A DNA stretch of 64,000 nucleotides from Oscillospiraceae bacterium (GCA_017398105.1 JAFQHF010000140.1:1-64000), one strand, 5' to 3'; shown: positions 40,216 to 48,591, numbered from the stretch's first letter. Made by a program: numbers and translations. The notes: a model not told the origin generated them from the letters alone.

Positions 40216-40818
40216 TTATACTCTATCTGTTGTTATGTATCCATCTGCCAGACTGATTTGGTATGCCTGATCATGTTCTTCCACAGGAGTACCGAAGTAA
40301 TTACGCCATTCCTCTGGCAGATAAGCTTTTGGCTTTTTTGATCCCACAAATAATTCAAAATCTGAGAGTTGGAATAAAAACAGGACTTCACCATCGCAGG
40401 TCACCGGCTTGCCCAACACTTTGTAGCGGTAGTTTTGATTCCACTGCATCAAATCAAAAATTTTGGCAGCAAATACCTTACACAAAAGGTCTCTGTTTTT
40501 CAGTTCTTTCTCACCGCCACCATTTGCCCAACGCAAGGAGTCCGGAGCATCCGGTTCGCAAGGGCGGATAATCAGACGCCGTTGCTCTGGATGTATCAGA
40601 ATCTGAATATACTTCACACCGGGAAATTTACGCAGACAGGCCATATTAAACTTGATTCTGCTGGCCCATACCGTTATGGCAGGTTCTCTGGTGTGGGCAA
40701 ATAGTTCTGCCTTCGTCACCTGGTAGCCAGCCAGGTCTACCACTTCCTGTTCTTCCTCCGGCGCACCTGTAATAGGTTCGCTGTTGTTGAACAGGAAATC
40801 CAACTGATTATTCTCCAT
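40216..40818 (-). CDS. Stand-alone relative of the recombinase C-terminal domain (often annotated 'integrase')
   Basis: 200 residues from the ATG at 40818 (a TTG at 40830 is possible). It matches the recombinase domain closely: VDLAGYQVTKAELFAHTREP, ITVWASRIKFNMACLRKFPG, VKYIQILIHPEQRRLIIRPC, SLRWANGGGEKELKNRDLLC, LMQWNQNYRYKVLGKPVTCD and EVLFLFQLSD. Related proteins beside serine recombinases in gut Clostridia are named integrase in databases although they lack any recombinase active site. It begins 10 bases inside the end of the recombinase gene (40808), so it is translationally coupled. Confidence 0.75.
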   Translation of the reverse strand: MENNQLDFLFNNSEPITGAPEEEQEVVDLAGYQVTKAELFAHTREPAITVWASRIKFNMACLRKFPGVKYIQILIHPEQRRLIIRPCEPDAPDSLRWANGGGEKELKNRDLLCKVFAAKIFDLMQWNQNYRYKVLGKPVTCDGEVLFLFQLSDFELFVGSKKPKAYLPEEWRNYFGTPVEEHDQAYQISLADGYITTDRV

Positions 40819-42643
40819 GTCTTGAACCAACTCTCTTTCTTAGATTTATTACACTCTGCTCCAGCTCCGCATCGCTCATGATTGGATGTTGGAACGAGCC
40901 GGGTGCTTCTCTGCTGGGTGCATAAACCTTCCAATCCGATCGGGGAGCAAGGAAGTAGAAGCTGTTGTTAATGCTGTAATCGTAGAAATCCTCACCAAAG
41001 GAATCATTCCATTCCTCCGGACAAAGGTCGACTCTGCGACGCTTGGCAGTCTCTTGGGAATCCTCCGGCTCACATTCCAAGAATGCTGCCGGTACCGCAT
41101 TGGTGAGGTTAAATACGATAATCTGATCAGAACCTCTTGCAACCCATGTACCGCGAATGCGATACAAATAATCCGGATTCCATTCCATGATCTGAAACAG
41201 AGCATTTCCAAAATGCTGGCAGTTAATGGTTTTCTGGGTCATGACCTTATCTACATCCGGACGCCAGCGAATACTATGAACATCATTTTCTCTGCAGGGG
41301 CGAATCGCTATTTTACGCTCGGATGGATGCAACAGCAGCTGGATGTATGGTACATCATAGAATTTACGCATACACTGCACATTAAAGGAGATTTTATTAT
41401 TGGTGACCGTAATGCTGGGACATTCTGTTCTGGCTGTCATAAACTGTCCACGAACCACCTGGTAGCCTTCCAGGTCAAAAGCGGAGAAAAGGCTTCGTCT
41501 TACCCGTCGGATGTCTCCCCGGCTCTCAACGCTGTTAGATGCCTCATAATAGCTCGCTGGATCGTCATTGATCCAATGGTGGTTGATGGGAACATAGCCT
41601 CTGAAAATACCGTCACCGATAACCTGCATAGTCGGTAATCTGCCACGCACATGATGCTTCCGGTTCTCCAAAAGGATCTGTGCCGCTTCAAAGGTTTCTA
41701 CCGAGATGATTGCCTCATGACGGCCTGTATACAAATACTGGTCACGATCCTGCCTGTTTTTCTTATGCTTATGCTCATACAGGTCAGCGGTAAAAGTTTT
41801 CCATGTAAGCACACTACCGCAGTATCTTTCATTCCGGAGAATGTAGTTGATGGAGCCTTCACTCCATTCTGTACTGCCTGTCTTGGTCGGACATTCAATG
41901 TCCGTCAATAGCGTTGCAATCTCCTTCGTAGATTTTCCCGCCAAAAACGCATGGAATATAAACCGTACAATTTCTGCTTCCGACTCCACGATCTCCAAAC
42001 TGGCATATTTTATATAGCGGCCTGTCACATCCTTCGGTCGCTCATAACCCAGCAACGCCGGAGTCAGCAGCTTGCCGTCCTTAAATCGCTGCCGGAGAGA
42101 CCAGTTCATACTCTCGCTCTTTTTTACGGATTCCTCCTGTGCAAATGTTGCCAGGAAGGAAAGCATCAGTTCAGAGTCTTCCGAGAGCGTATTCAGATTG
42201 TCTGTTTCAAAGAACACACCCACAGGAGGATTCTGACGCTTCAGCTTTCGCACAAGGGACACGCAGTCCACCAGATTTCTTGCAAAACGGGAAACACTTT
42301 TCGTGACGATCAGATCATATTCGCCCCGCTCACAGGCTGCGATCATGGCGTTAAAATCGTCTCTTTTTTTCAGAGAAGTGCCGGAAATACCTTCATCTGC
42401 ATAGATTCGCCGCAGATCCCAGTTGGGGTGGCTTCCCATCAGCTGTTCGTAGTGAGCCTGCTGTAATTCGAAAGAAGATAACTGCTCATCATTATCGGTA
42501 GAAACACGGCAGTAAGCACATACTCGAAATAGTCTGTCCTTACCAAAAATATCATCCTTCGGCTTTGCCGGGATGAACACCTTCTCGCCGATGGAGGTCT
42601 GGCGATAAATCTGCCGCTGCACCTCTCTATCAGCACTTCTCAT
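40808..42643 (-). CDS. Large serine recombinase with unusual C-terminal domain
   Basis: 611 residues. The N-terminal resolvase/invertase domain has the catalytic AYCRVSTDNDEQ (Ser48), DEGISGTS, VTKSVSRFARN and EDSELMLSFLATFAQEES. The Recombinase domain follows (KLLTPALLGYERPKDVTG to about residue 335). Where other members carry a zinc ribbon (CxxC), this one instead has a domain at 390-515 shared with three downstream stand-alone proteins, then a tail with PEEWNDSFGEDFYDYS. It likely cuts and rejoins the element's attachment sites. It lies directly after the ATPase gene (TAA-ATG contact at 42643). Confidence 0.92.
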   Translation of the reverse strand: MRSADREVQRQIYRQTSIGEKVFIPAKPKDDIFGKDRLFRVCAYCRVSTDNDEQLSSFELQQAHYEQLMGSHPNWDLRRIYADEGISGTSLKKRDDFNAMIAACERGEYDLIVTKSVSRFARNLVDCVSLVRKLKRQNPPVGVFFETDNLNTLSEDSELMLSFLATFAQEESVKKSESMNWSLRQRFKDGKLLTPALLGYERPKDVTGRYIKYASLEIVESEAEIVRFIFHAFLAGKSTKEIATLLTDIECPTKTGSTEWSEGSINYILRNERYCGSVLTWKTFTADLYEHKHKKNRQDRDQYLYTGRHEAIISVETFEAAQILLENRKHHVRGRLPTMQVIGDGIFRGYVPINHHWINDDPASYYEASNSVESRGDIRRVRRSLFSAFDLEGYQVVRGQFMTARTECPSITVTNNKISFNVQCMRKFYDVPYIQLLLHPSERKIAIRPCRENDVHSIRWRPDVDKVMTQKTINCQHFGNALFQIMEWNPDYLYRIRGTWVARGSDQIIVFNLTNAVPAAFLECEPEDSQETAKRRRVDLCPEEWNDSFGEDFYDYSINNSFYFLAPRSDWKVYAPSREAPGSFQHPIMSDAELEQSVINLRKRVGSRHGE

Positions 42644-43633
42644 TTATACTTCAGCTCCTTCTTCTGTAATACTTCCAACTCTTCCAGGCAAATGCCAGAA
42701 CCAGGCATTCCCCTTTTTGATGGACTCGATACCAACATCACTCTTAACACGCATGGCTGTCCGTTTCGGTATTCCTGCCTCAGATAGTAATTCCAGCATC
42801 TCACTGCTGGGATAGTCTTTCTCCCGCAATACGGAACATAATATACTGGCAATCATGTCTCTCCTGTTTTCCGGATGTGCATCGCTGAAATCGTCATCAC
42901 ACACGTCATAACTGCCATGCCATTGGATACCGCCATCCGCATCAAAGGAAAAGGCGATGGCACTCCCCTCCGGGGCCAGGCTGCTTTTTATGGGTTGCAT
43001 ATAGCGAAGGCTCGGATCGACCTTGTCCCTACCAATCAGTAAAACACTACGGGCAATGGCAGCTATATCAATGGTACCGAGGCCACGGTACAGCTGCTTG
43101 CCTCCTCCCATTTTATTCAAATGCCCAACAAGGACGATTGCACAGCGGCGGCGCTCTGCAATATCCGAAAGCCGACCCAGAATAAGCCGCATTCTGCTGG
43201 CACTCTGCATATCGCCATCCTGTGTAAGGAAAGACTGTATGGGATCTAATATGAGAAGCCGGGCATTTGTCTGCTCCAGCACTTTCTCAATTCTGTCATC
43301 CTCAAAGGTCAGCGCAGACTGATCTTCCACAATATAAGCAACTTTACTGCAATCTGCATTTGCTGCAATCAGCCTGGGTTTGATTGTATCCGCCACATTG
43401 TCTTCAGAGCATTGGTACACAACGGTGATTGGATCTGGCAAAGACGATCCATCCGGCAAGGCTGCTCCTCTGGAAACCATAGCGGCGACATTCAGCATAA
43501 AGGTTGATTTGCCCTCCCCTGGATCACCCTGAACAATCGTTATCTTCCCAAACGGGATATACGGATACCACAGCCACTCTATAGCCTTTTGTTGGACGGC
43601 AGCATAGAATTCATATTTAAGTTCATGGCTCAC
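42644..43633 (-). CDS. RepA-like AAA ATPase / replicative helicase-type protein
   Basis: 329 residues of the AAA_25/RepA hexameric ATPase family. IPFGKITIVQGDPGEGKST holds Walker A (36-44); LLILDPIQSFLTQDG is Walker B; IVLVGHLNKMGGGKQLYRGL is the sensor/loop region; a C-terminal winged helix follows (SEMLELLSEAGIPKRTAMRV). These proteins unwind DNA at plasmid, phage or element origins. The GTG at 43633 has GGAGGAG upstream and overlaps the XRE gene end by 11 bases. Its place between a repressor and a recombinase suggests the element can replicate or control copy number. Confidence 0.88.
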   Translation of the reverse strand: MSHELKYEFYAAVQQKAIEWLWYPYIPFGKITIVQGDPGEGKSTFMLNVAAMVSRGAALPDGSSLPDPITVVYQCSEDNVADTIKPRLIAANADCSKVAYIVEDQSALTFEDDRIEKVLEQTNARLLILDPIQSFLTQDGDMQSASRMRLILGRLSDIAERRRCAIVLVGHLNKMGGGKQLYRGLGTIDIAAIARSVLLIGRDKVDPSLRYMQPIKSSLAPEGSAIAFSFDADGGIQWHGSYDVCDDDFSDAHPENRRDMIASILCSVLREKDYPSSEMLELLSEAGIPKRTAMRVKSDVGIESIKKGNAWFWHLPGRVGSITEEGAEV

Positions 43634-43862
43634 GATCGGTTTCTCCTCCCGGTGTCCTTGCTATCAAATTTTGACCGGGTGGGTCGAAAAGATTCACCCA
43701 TTCTTCATTCAGAAAAAATGCTATTCGTTTTGCAGCTTCTACTGTCAGCTTCCGCTCCCCGGTTTCATATCTGCTGATCGTAGCAGCTGACACACCCATG
43801 GCCTTCCCCAAATCACGCTGGGATATTCCCCTTTGCTCCCTTGCCAAACGCAATCTGTTCAT
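43623..43862 (-). CDS. XRE-family regulator
   Basis: 79 residues from the ATG at 43862 (GGGGG seven bases before it; an ATG six bases earlier abuts that site). MNRLRLAREQRGISQRDLGK then AMGVSAATISRYETGERKLT is a standard Cro/CI helix-turn-helix. A short C-terminal tail follows. It is divergent from the 43997 repressor across a 134-bp region full of TTGCC operators, the layout of a CI/Cro-type switch. First gene of the ATPase-recombinase operon. Confidence 0.9.
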   Translation of the reverse strand: MNRLRLAREQRGISQRDLGKAMGVSAATISRYETGERKLTVEAAKRIAFFLNEEWVNLFDPPGQNLIARTPGGETDREP

Positions 43863-43877
43863 ATTCATACCCCCTTG

Positions 43878-43968
43878 TTGCCAATATGGTATTAGTATAG
43901 TGCCAAATCGACAACAAGTCAATAACGAATGTGCCAAAATGGCAATATACTTTTTGCCGCATCGGTAA
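43878..43968. promoter_or_regulatory. Operator cluster between divergent XRE genes
   Basis: Four related sites: TTGCCAATATGGTA (43878-43891), GTGCCAAATCGAC (43900-43912), TGCCAAAATGGCA (43932-43944, perfect) and TTGCCGCATCGGTAA (43954-43968). The common form TTGCC-N4/5-GGTA/GGCA is a dyad expected for XRE dimers. Confidence 0.65.
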
Positions 43969-43996
43969 TACAATAGGATCATAGGAGGGTACAGCC

Positions 43997-44323
43997 ATGA
44001 GATTGAAAGAATTACGACTGCAAAAAGGATTTACTCAGCGTCAGATCGCTGATTATATTGGATGCCTTCCCTCTGTGTATTCTCGCTATGAAAATGGAGA
44101 CCGAGAACCTTCTATAGAGGTCCTTATTCTGCTATCCAGATTTCTCGGTGTGACCATTGACTATCTTGTGGGAAACGAAGTGGCTGATAGCAGTAATGAA
44201 CTGACCTCTTATGAGATCTCCCTGATCAATGCCGCACGGGAAGCAGATGACCGAGCAAGAGAAGATGCGCTGAATATGCTCCTGTCCCATAAGGTTTCCC
44301 GTAAAAAAGAGAATCCTGCCTAA
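43997..44323 (+). CDS. XRE-family repressor
   Basis: 108 residues. MRLKELRLQKGFTQRQIADY then IGCLPSVYSRYENGDREPSI with VLILLSRFLGVTIDYLVGNE is a well-conserved Cro/CI-type HTH of the ImmR/YdcN sort, followed by a short acidic tail that may dimerise. The ATG at 43997 follows GGAGGG. Divergent from 43862, sharing the TTGCC operators. Candidate master repressor of the recombinase operon. Confidence 0.92.
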   Translation: MRLKELRLQKGFTQRQIADYIGCLPSVYSRYENGDREPSIEVLILLSRFLGVTIDYLVGNEVADSSNELTSYEISLINAAREADDRAREDALNMLLSHKVSRKKENPA

Positions 44324-44406
44324 CTGCCAAGAGAACCATCATTCCATTCCGTTCCCCAAAACCAAAATAGTGTTAAGTGTGCCATACAGATTATGCCAAG
44401 AGTGCC

Positions 44407-44442
44407 TTGGCATTGTTGGCACCCTTGGCATCCTTGCTACCA
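44407..44442. repeat. Four tandem 9-mers TTGGCA-NNN
   Basis: TTGGCATTG, TTGGCACCC, TTGGCATCC and TTGCTACCA follow one another without gaps (44407-44442), preceded by GCCAAGAGTGCCTTGGC (44395-44411), a dyad. It lies between the XRE gene and the 3' end of a recombinase gene. The half-site resembles TGCCA of the operator cluster. Confidence 0.6.
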
Positions 44443-44469
44443 AAGTCGTCCACCTTATGTGGGCGATTT

Positions 44470-46044
44470 TTATATTTCTGCGATTCTTCCGTCTTTAAAC
44501 TGAAACACCATACGGCCATCATGATACACCGTGACCTTTTCTATCACATCCAGCCAAACCCGTGGATCAAATACCTGCAGTTCTCCGTCCTGGCTGACGA
44601 GTGTTTTCATATAAATATCTATTTCCTGCGCCCTGGATTGCCGATCCAGCCGTTTTCTTTCCAAATCCGTTATCTGCTCCGCCAGGGATTCATATCGATC
44701 CACCAGTGCGGTATACTTTTCGAGGTAGTCAGACTGTTGCATCGCTACCGACGCATTTTCAGCAACAATCTTCCGCGTCATCTCAATGACCACCTCCTGC
44801 TCGCTTTGCAGACTGGCCAATTCCACATCAATGGCACTAGTGTCCGTCAGCAGTTCCTTCATAGCGGCGCAGTCCTCCAAAAGCCGCTCCCGTTGTGTGA
44901 TCATCTGGTTATAGGCCATCAAGAACTTCTCATGGACCTCATTTTCATCCACATGGGGTGTATTGCACTTTCCATTTCGGTATTTGTTATTGCAGCGCCA
45001 TACAACTCGGCGGTACTTATCGTTGGAGTTCCATACCTTCACACCAAAATACTCTCCGCAGTCACCACATACGATTCTGCCGGACAGTACGCTTTTGCCG
45101 CTGTATTTGTTGCCCATGGTCTGCCTGCGTCGCATCTCTGCCTGCACCCTCTCAAACAATTCTGGTGCAATGATGGCCGGATGGCTGTCCCGGACATAAT
45201 ACTGAGGAACCTCGCCCTCATTGACTTTGCTTTTTTTCTGGAGGAAATCAACAGTAAATGCTTTCTGCAGGAGTGCATCGCCCTTGTATTTTTCATTTGT
45301 GAGAATGCTGCGTACTGTGGATACCTGCCACACTTCCTTTCCTCCAGGGCTCGGAATGCCCTCTGCCGTGAGCCGCTTCGCAATGCTCCAGGGCGACATC
45401 CCCAACATAAACAAATCATAGATGTAGCGAACCTGTTCTGCCTGCTCAGGAACGATCTGAGGTAATCCATCCGGTCCCTTTTCATATCCAAGGAAGCGGC
45501 TATAAGGAAGGCACACCTTTCCGTCTGCAAACTGCTTTCTTCTGCCCCAGGTAACATTCTCCGAAATGGATCGGCTCTCCTCTTGGGCAAGGCTGGACAT
45601 GATGGTGATCAGCAGCTCACCTTTGGAATCCAGGGTGTAGATATTTTCTTTCTCGAAATATACCTCCACACCCTTTTCCTTCAGTTTCCGCACGGTGGTA
45701 AGGCTGTCAACGGTGTTTCGTGCGAAACGGCTCACGCTCTTGGTCACAATAAGATCAATCTGTCCCGCCAGAGCATCCTCGATCATTTGATTAAAGCCGT
45801 CCCGATTTTTTGTCATAACACCAGAAATGCCTTCATCCGTGTACACATTCACAAATGCCCACTGTGGGTTGCGGCGAATGTACTTGGTGTAGTAATCCAC
45901 CTGGGCTTCATAACTGGTAAACTGCTCGTCCTTATCCGTGGACACACGTGCATAACCTGCCACTCTGCGCAGCCGCTTGGTGCCGGTAGGGATCTTCGTG
46001 TGCCTGTCCAGAGTGGCCGGAATAACCGTTATGTTCTTATGCAT
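44470..46044 (-). CDS. Large serine recombinase
   Basis: 524 residues from the ATG at 46044 (AAGGAGTG upstream). Resolvase domain with GYARVSTDKDEQ (Ser35), DEGISGVM, VTKSVSRFARNT and SLAQEESRSISENV; Recombinase domain around LPYSRFLGYEKGPDG; zinc ribbon CGDCGEYFG followed by WRCNNKYRNGKCNTPHVDEN; long coiled coil (about 395-480, TSAIDVELASLQSEQEVVIE); and a C-terminal VWLDVIEKVTVYHDGRMVFQ. This is the canonical large serine integrase plan. It overlaps the upstream recombinase gene by 8 bases, so the two are made together. Confidence 0.95.
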   Translation of the reverse strand: MHKNITVIPATLDRHTKIPTGTKRLRRVAGYARVSTDKDEQFTSYEAQVDYYTKYIRRNPQWAFVNVYTDEGISGVMTKNRDGFNQMIEDALAGQIDLIVTKSVSRFARNTVDSLTTVRKLKEKGVEVYFEKENIYTLDSKGELLITIMSSLAQEESRSISENVTWGRRKQFADGKVCLPYSRFLGYEKGPDGLPQIVPEQAEQVRYIYDLFMLGMSPWSIAKRLTAEGIPSPGGKEVWQVSTVRSILTNEKYKGDALLQKAFTVDFLQKKSKVNEGEVPQYYVRDSHPAIIAPELFERVQAEMRRRQTMGNKYSGKSVLSGRIVCGDCGEYFGVKVWNSNDKYRRVVWRCNNKYRNGKCNTPHVDENEVHEKFLMAYNQMITQRERLLEDCAAMKELLTDTSAIDVELASLQSEQEVVIEMTRKIVAENASVAMQQSDYLEKYTALVDRYESLAEQITDLERKRLDRQSRAQEIDIYMKTLVSQDGELQVFDPRVWLDVIEKVTVYHDGRMVFQFKDGRIAEI

Positions 46045-47341
46045 ATGCGTCACTCCTTTCCTCTGCTCTGCGTCGTGCAGCATCTCGCTTTTCCCATGTC
46101 CAACTTTCTGACCGGGATCTGTCCTGCCAATGGATCATCCGTTCCCTACCGTCTTTGAAGATAAACCGCAGTCTGTTAGCCTTTTCCACCATGACTACGG
46201 AAATCTGATCCAAGAAGATTTCAGAGTTAAACTGCTCCAACCCTAACGCGTCAGCTGCTGCATTCATAAGCGTTTCCTCTGGGATACGTTTTGCATCGCA
46301 GGCAACCTTCCCCATGGTGTTGTAGGTGGGGCAATTCCACTTAATGCCGGTGGAGGTCGGCTTCCTTCTATAATGCATTCCACAGCCGGAGCATACCAGC
46401 ATTCCACTGAAAATATAGGAATTGGGTGGCGTGTATCGGTGGGCGTGTTTCTCTGCCCTTCGCTTGATTTCATTCTGCACTGCCTCAAACTCTTCCACGC
46501 TTACAATGGCCTCATGGCAGTCGGTAATGTGATACATGGGAAGTTCACCATTGTTCTGGCACTTTCTTTTGTGTAAATGATCGTCCCGGAAGGTGGTCTG
46601 GAGCAGAAGATTGCCGGTATAGGTGTAATTGCGTAAAACGCGCATAACACCATTCTTGCACCACTGGTTTCCAAATCTGGTTGGCACACCCTGAGCATTC
46701 AGCTTTTTGGCAATAGCCGTAAGCCCCAGTCCCTTCTGGTAATCATCGAAAATCTGCCTTACTACCACTGCCTCTTCCGGCTGAATGGTCAGCACCCCCT
46801 GTCGCAGTCGGTAACCCAGCATTGTGCCATTCCAGGGCATTCCATTTTCAAATTTGTTCTTGATCTGCCACTTCAGGTTGTCGCTGGAAGAAAGACTTTC
46901 CTCCTGTGCATAGGATGCCAGGATCGTCAGCATCAGTTCACCGTCAGCGCTGGCAGAATGAATGTTCTGTTCTTCAAAGTACACATCCACCCCCAGCTGT
47001 TTTAATTCTCGCACTGTCTCCAGTAGCGTGATCGTATTTCTAGAAAACCGTGATATGGACTTGGTGATGATCATATCCACCTGCCCGGCTCGGCAGGCAT
47101 CCAGCAGTCTCTGAAATTCCTCTCTGTTGTCCCTGGTACCAGTCAAAGCCTCATCCGCATATACACCACAGAATCGCCAGCCTGGTTCCTGCTGGATCAA
47201 TTCGCTGTAATAGCTTACCTGTGCGGAAAGAGAATGTAACATTGCGTCCTTGCCGGTAGACACCCTGGCGTACGCAGCAACATTTTTCAGTGACGGAACT
47301 GTAGGGCGAACAAAGCGTACCTGCTCGATTTTTCGACCCAT
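46037..47341 (-). CDS. Serine recombinase (short coiled-coil version)
   Basis: 434 residues. Catalytic AAYARVSTGKDA (Ser28), DEALTGTR, ITKSISRFSRNT and ILASYAQEESLSSSDN; Recombinase domain MPWNGTMLGYRLRQGVLTIQ; zinc ribbon CSGCGMHYRRK. It lacks the long coiled coil of the 44470 protein and ends with a basic tail (KRDAARRRAEERSDAYA). It starts with a TAATG contact to the SHOCT-like gene and an AAGGAGG site. Tandem recombinases of unequal length occur in Clostridial elements and may act as partners (CcrA/CcrB-like idea, inference). Confidence 0.94.
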   Translation of the reverse strand: MGRKIEQVRFVRPTVPSLKNVAAYARVSTGKDAMLHSLSAQVSYYSELIQQEPGWRFCGVYADEALTGTRDNREEFQRLLDACRAGQVDMIITKSISRFSRNTITLLETVRELKQLGVDVYFEEQNIHSASADGELMLTILASYAQEESLSSSDNLKWQIKNKFENGMPWNGTMLGYRLRQGVLTIQPEEAVVVRQIFDDYQKGLGLTAIAKKLNAQGVPTRFGNQWCKNGVMRVLRNYTYTGNLLLQTTFRDDHLHKRKCQNNGELPMYHITDCHEAIVSVEEFEAVQNEIKRRAEKHAHRYTPPNSYIFSGMLVCSGCGMHYRRKPTSTGIKWNCPTYNTMGKVACDAKRIPEETLMNAAADALGLEQFNSEIFLDQISVVMVEKANRLRFIFKDGRERMIHWQDRSRSESWTWEKRDAARRRAEERSDAYA

Positions 47342-47556
47342 TAAGAAGCCTCCTTTTCATTGATTTGTCCTATATTCCCTCTAAAACCAGTTAATATCAA
47401 GGGGTTTCTGCAACATATAGTAGACAAATCTAAGGAGTATTTCTGTGCAGTTATTCTATCAATATGGTGGTATTCCTCCTGACTTATCAGTCCTTTTCGG
47501 AGTAGTCCCAACGCAACGGCCATAGCAGCACGGTAAGCAATCACGCCATCATTCAT
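47341..47556 (-). CDS. SHOCT-like small protein
   Basis: 71 residues from the ATG at 47556. MNDGVIAYRAAMAVALGLLR then KGLISQEEYHHIDRITAQKY is a short helical hairpin of the SHOCT type (L..G.IT..EY......). These small proteins regularly precede serine recombinase genes in gut Clostridial elements; function unknown, perhaps an oligomerisation or recombination-directionality factor. It overlaps the preceding zinc-finger gene by 4 bases and touches the recombinase gene. Confidence 0.75.
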   Translation of the reverse strand: MNDGVIAYRAAMAVALGLLRKGLISQEEYHHIDRITAQKYSLDLSTICCRNPLILTGFRGNIGQINEKEAS

Positions 47557-47963
47557 GCCCGCACCACCTTCCTGCGATGCTCTGCAAAACAATGCCGGGA
47601 GCAGAATCTCTGAGATGGCTTACCATACACTGTGAACTCTCTGCCACAGTATTGGCATAGCTTCGTGTGGAAAGTCTTTTTCTGCATCTGATGTCGGTTC
47701 TTCTTCCACCAAGCCATCCGGCATTCATCCGAGCAGAACATCCGGGGACGCTTACAGGGAGTCATAATCAGATTCGCCCCACAATGCTTACACTGATCCC
47801 TCTTTTCCGGTGTGGAGCGCTTGGTCAGGTCATCCCCAACGGGGTGACGTTGGCAATAAGATTTCACTGTATTTACGGACAAACCTAATTCCGCAGCGAT
47901 CCGTCGGTATCCAAGGCCCTGTAACTGTAACACATGGATTCGTCTCATTTCTGCTTTTGTCAT
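47553..47963 (-). CDS. HTH plus double zinc-finger protein
   Basis: 136 residues. The N-terminal 40 residues form a sigma-like HTH (AEMRRIHVLQLQGLGYRRIA then AELGLSVNTVKSYCQRH). Two zinc-finger modules follow: CKHCGANL ... MFCSDECRMAWW and CQYCGREFTV ... RFCSRHCFAEHR. Annotated in relatives as sigma-70-like or HTH protein. It probably binds element DNA to drive or direct the recombinase operon. The ATG at 47963 has AAGGAGG upstream; first gene of the four-gene recombinase operon (47963 to 44470). Confidence 0.85.
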   Translation of the reverse strand: MTKAEMRRIHVLQLQGLGYRRIAAELGLSVNTVKSYCQRHPVGDDLTKRSTPEKRDQCKHCGANLIMTPCKRPRMFCSDECRMAWWKKNRHQMQKKTFHTKLCQYCGREFTVYGKPSQRFCSRHCFAEHRRKVVRA

Positions 47964-48052
47964 CTGCGTTTCCTCCTTCTGAGGTTTTTCCTCATAGGTA
48001 GGTCACCGGAATCAGAAAAATTAAGGTTTTTTAGAAAAATATTCATAAATTC

Positions 48053-48142
48053 GTTCTTGTAGAACTAGGTTCTCGGCACACAGGCTCCTGTTTCACAATG
48101 CCCTTCCCAGGTATAATATCTTCAGAACGAAACTCTAGTTCT
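48053..48142. promoter_or_regulatory. AGAAC/GTTCT operator sites upstream of XRE gene 48159
   Basis: Overlapping dyads GTTCTTGTAGAAC (48053-48065) and AGAACTAGGTTCT (48061-48073), plus AGAAC...GTTCT with 9-nt spacing at 48124-48142. Located between the divergent zinc-finger and XRE genes. Confidence 0.65.
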
Positions 48143-48158
48143 GGAAGGAGGGATTCAC

Positions 48159-48473
48159 GTGGATTTACGTGCGATTGGAGCCAGAATCAAAGCTGCCAGA
48201 GAGCGTGCCGGTATGACTCAAGAAGATCTTGCCGCAGAATTGGAAATGAGCCCCACTCATATCAGCGTTCTGGAGCGAGGACTGAAAGCGCCCAAACTGG
48301 AAACGCTTGTGAATATCGCAAATGCCCTCCATGTATCATCGGATATGCTTCTGCAGGATGTTGTTCTGTATGCAGCAGATGGCCTCGCTTCTGAATTATC
48401 CGCTGCGATTACAAAGCTTTCTCCCAAGGAACAAGAGCGCATTCTAAATGCGATCCGAGCCTTAACAGAATAA
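48159..48473 (+). CDS. XRE-family repressor
   Basis: 104 residues starting at a GTG (48159) eight bases after AAGGAGGG. MDLRAIGARIKAARERAGMT then QEDLAAELEMSPTHISVLER with PKLETLVNIANALHVSSDML is a clear CI/SinR-type HTH; the tail SELSAAITKLSPKEQERILN is a helical dimerisation segment. Dyads of the GAACTAGTTC type lie both upstream of it and downstream before the 48634 gene, so it probably represses itself, the recombinase operon and the next gene. Confidence 0.93.
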   Translation: MDLRAIGARIKAARERAGMTQEDLAAELEMSPTHISVLERGLKAPKLETLVNIANALHVSSDMLLQDVVLYAADGLASELSAAITKLSPKEQERILNAIRALTE

Positions 48474-48558
48474 TGAAGAGAGCGTCCTGCTCTCTTTTTT
48501 ATTTGCTACACACTTCGACTGACTTCGACACGCTGATTTGTATATACTCGTTCCACAG

Positions 48559-48591
48559 GAACTAGTTCTAATTCCATTGGTTCTAGTTCTG
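48559..48591. promoter_or_regulatory. GAACTAGTTC operators upstream of the 48634 gene
   Basis: GAACTAGTTC (48559-48568) is a perfect 10-bp palindrome; GGTTCTAGTTCTG (48579-48591) repeats its half-sites. Same core as the sites at 48053-48142. Confidence 0.65.

Noticed and set aside
44407..44442. Possible CRISPR-like array
   Set aside because: The units are 9 bases and contiguous, with no spacers; no cas genes in the window. No CRISPR array is visible anywhere.
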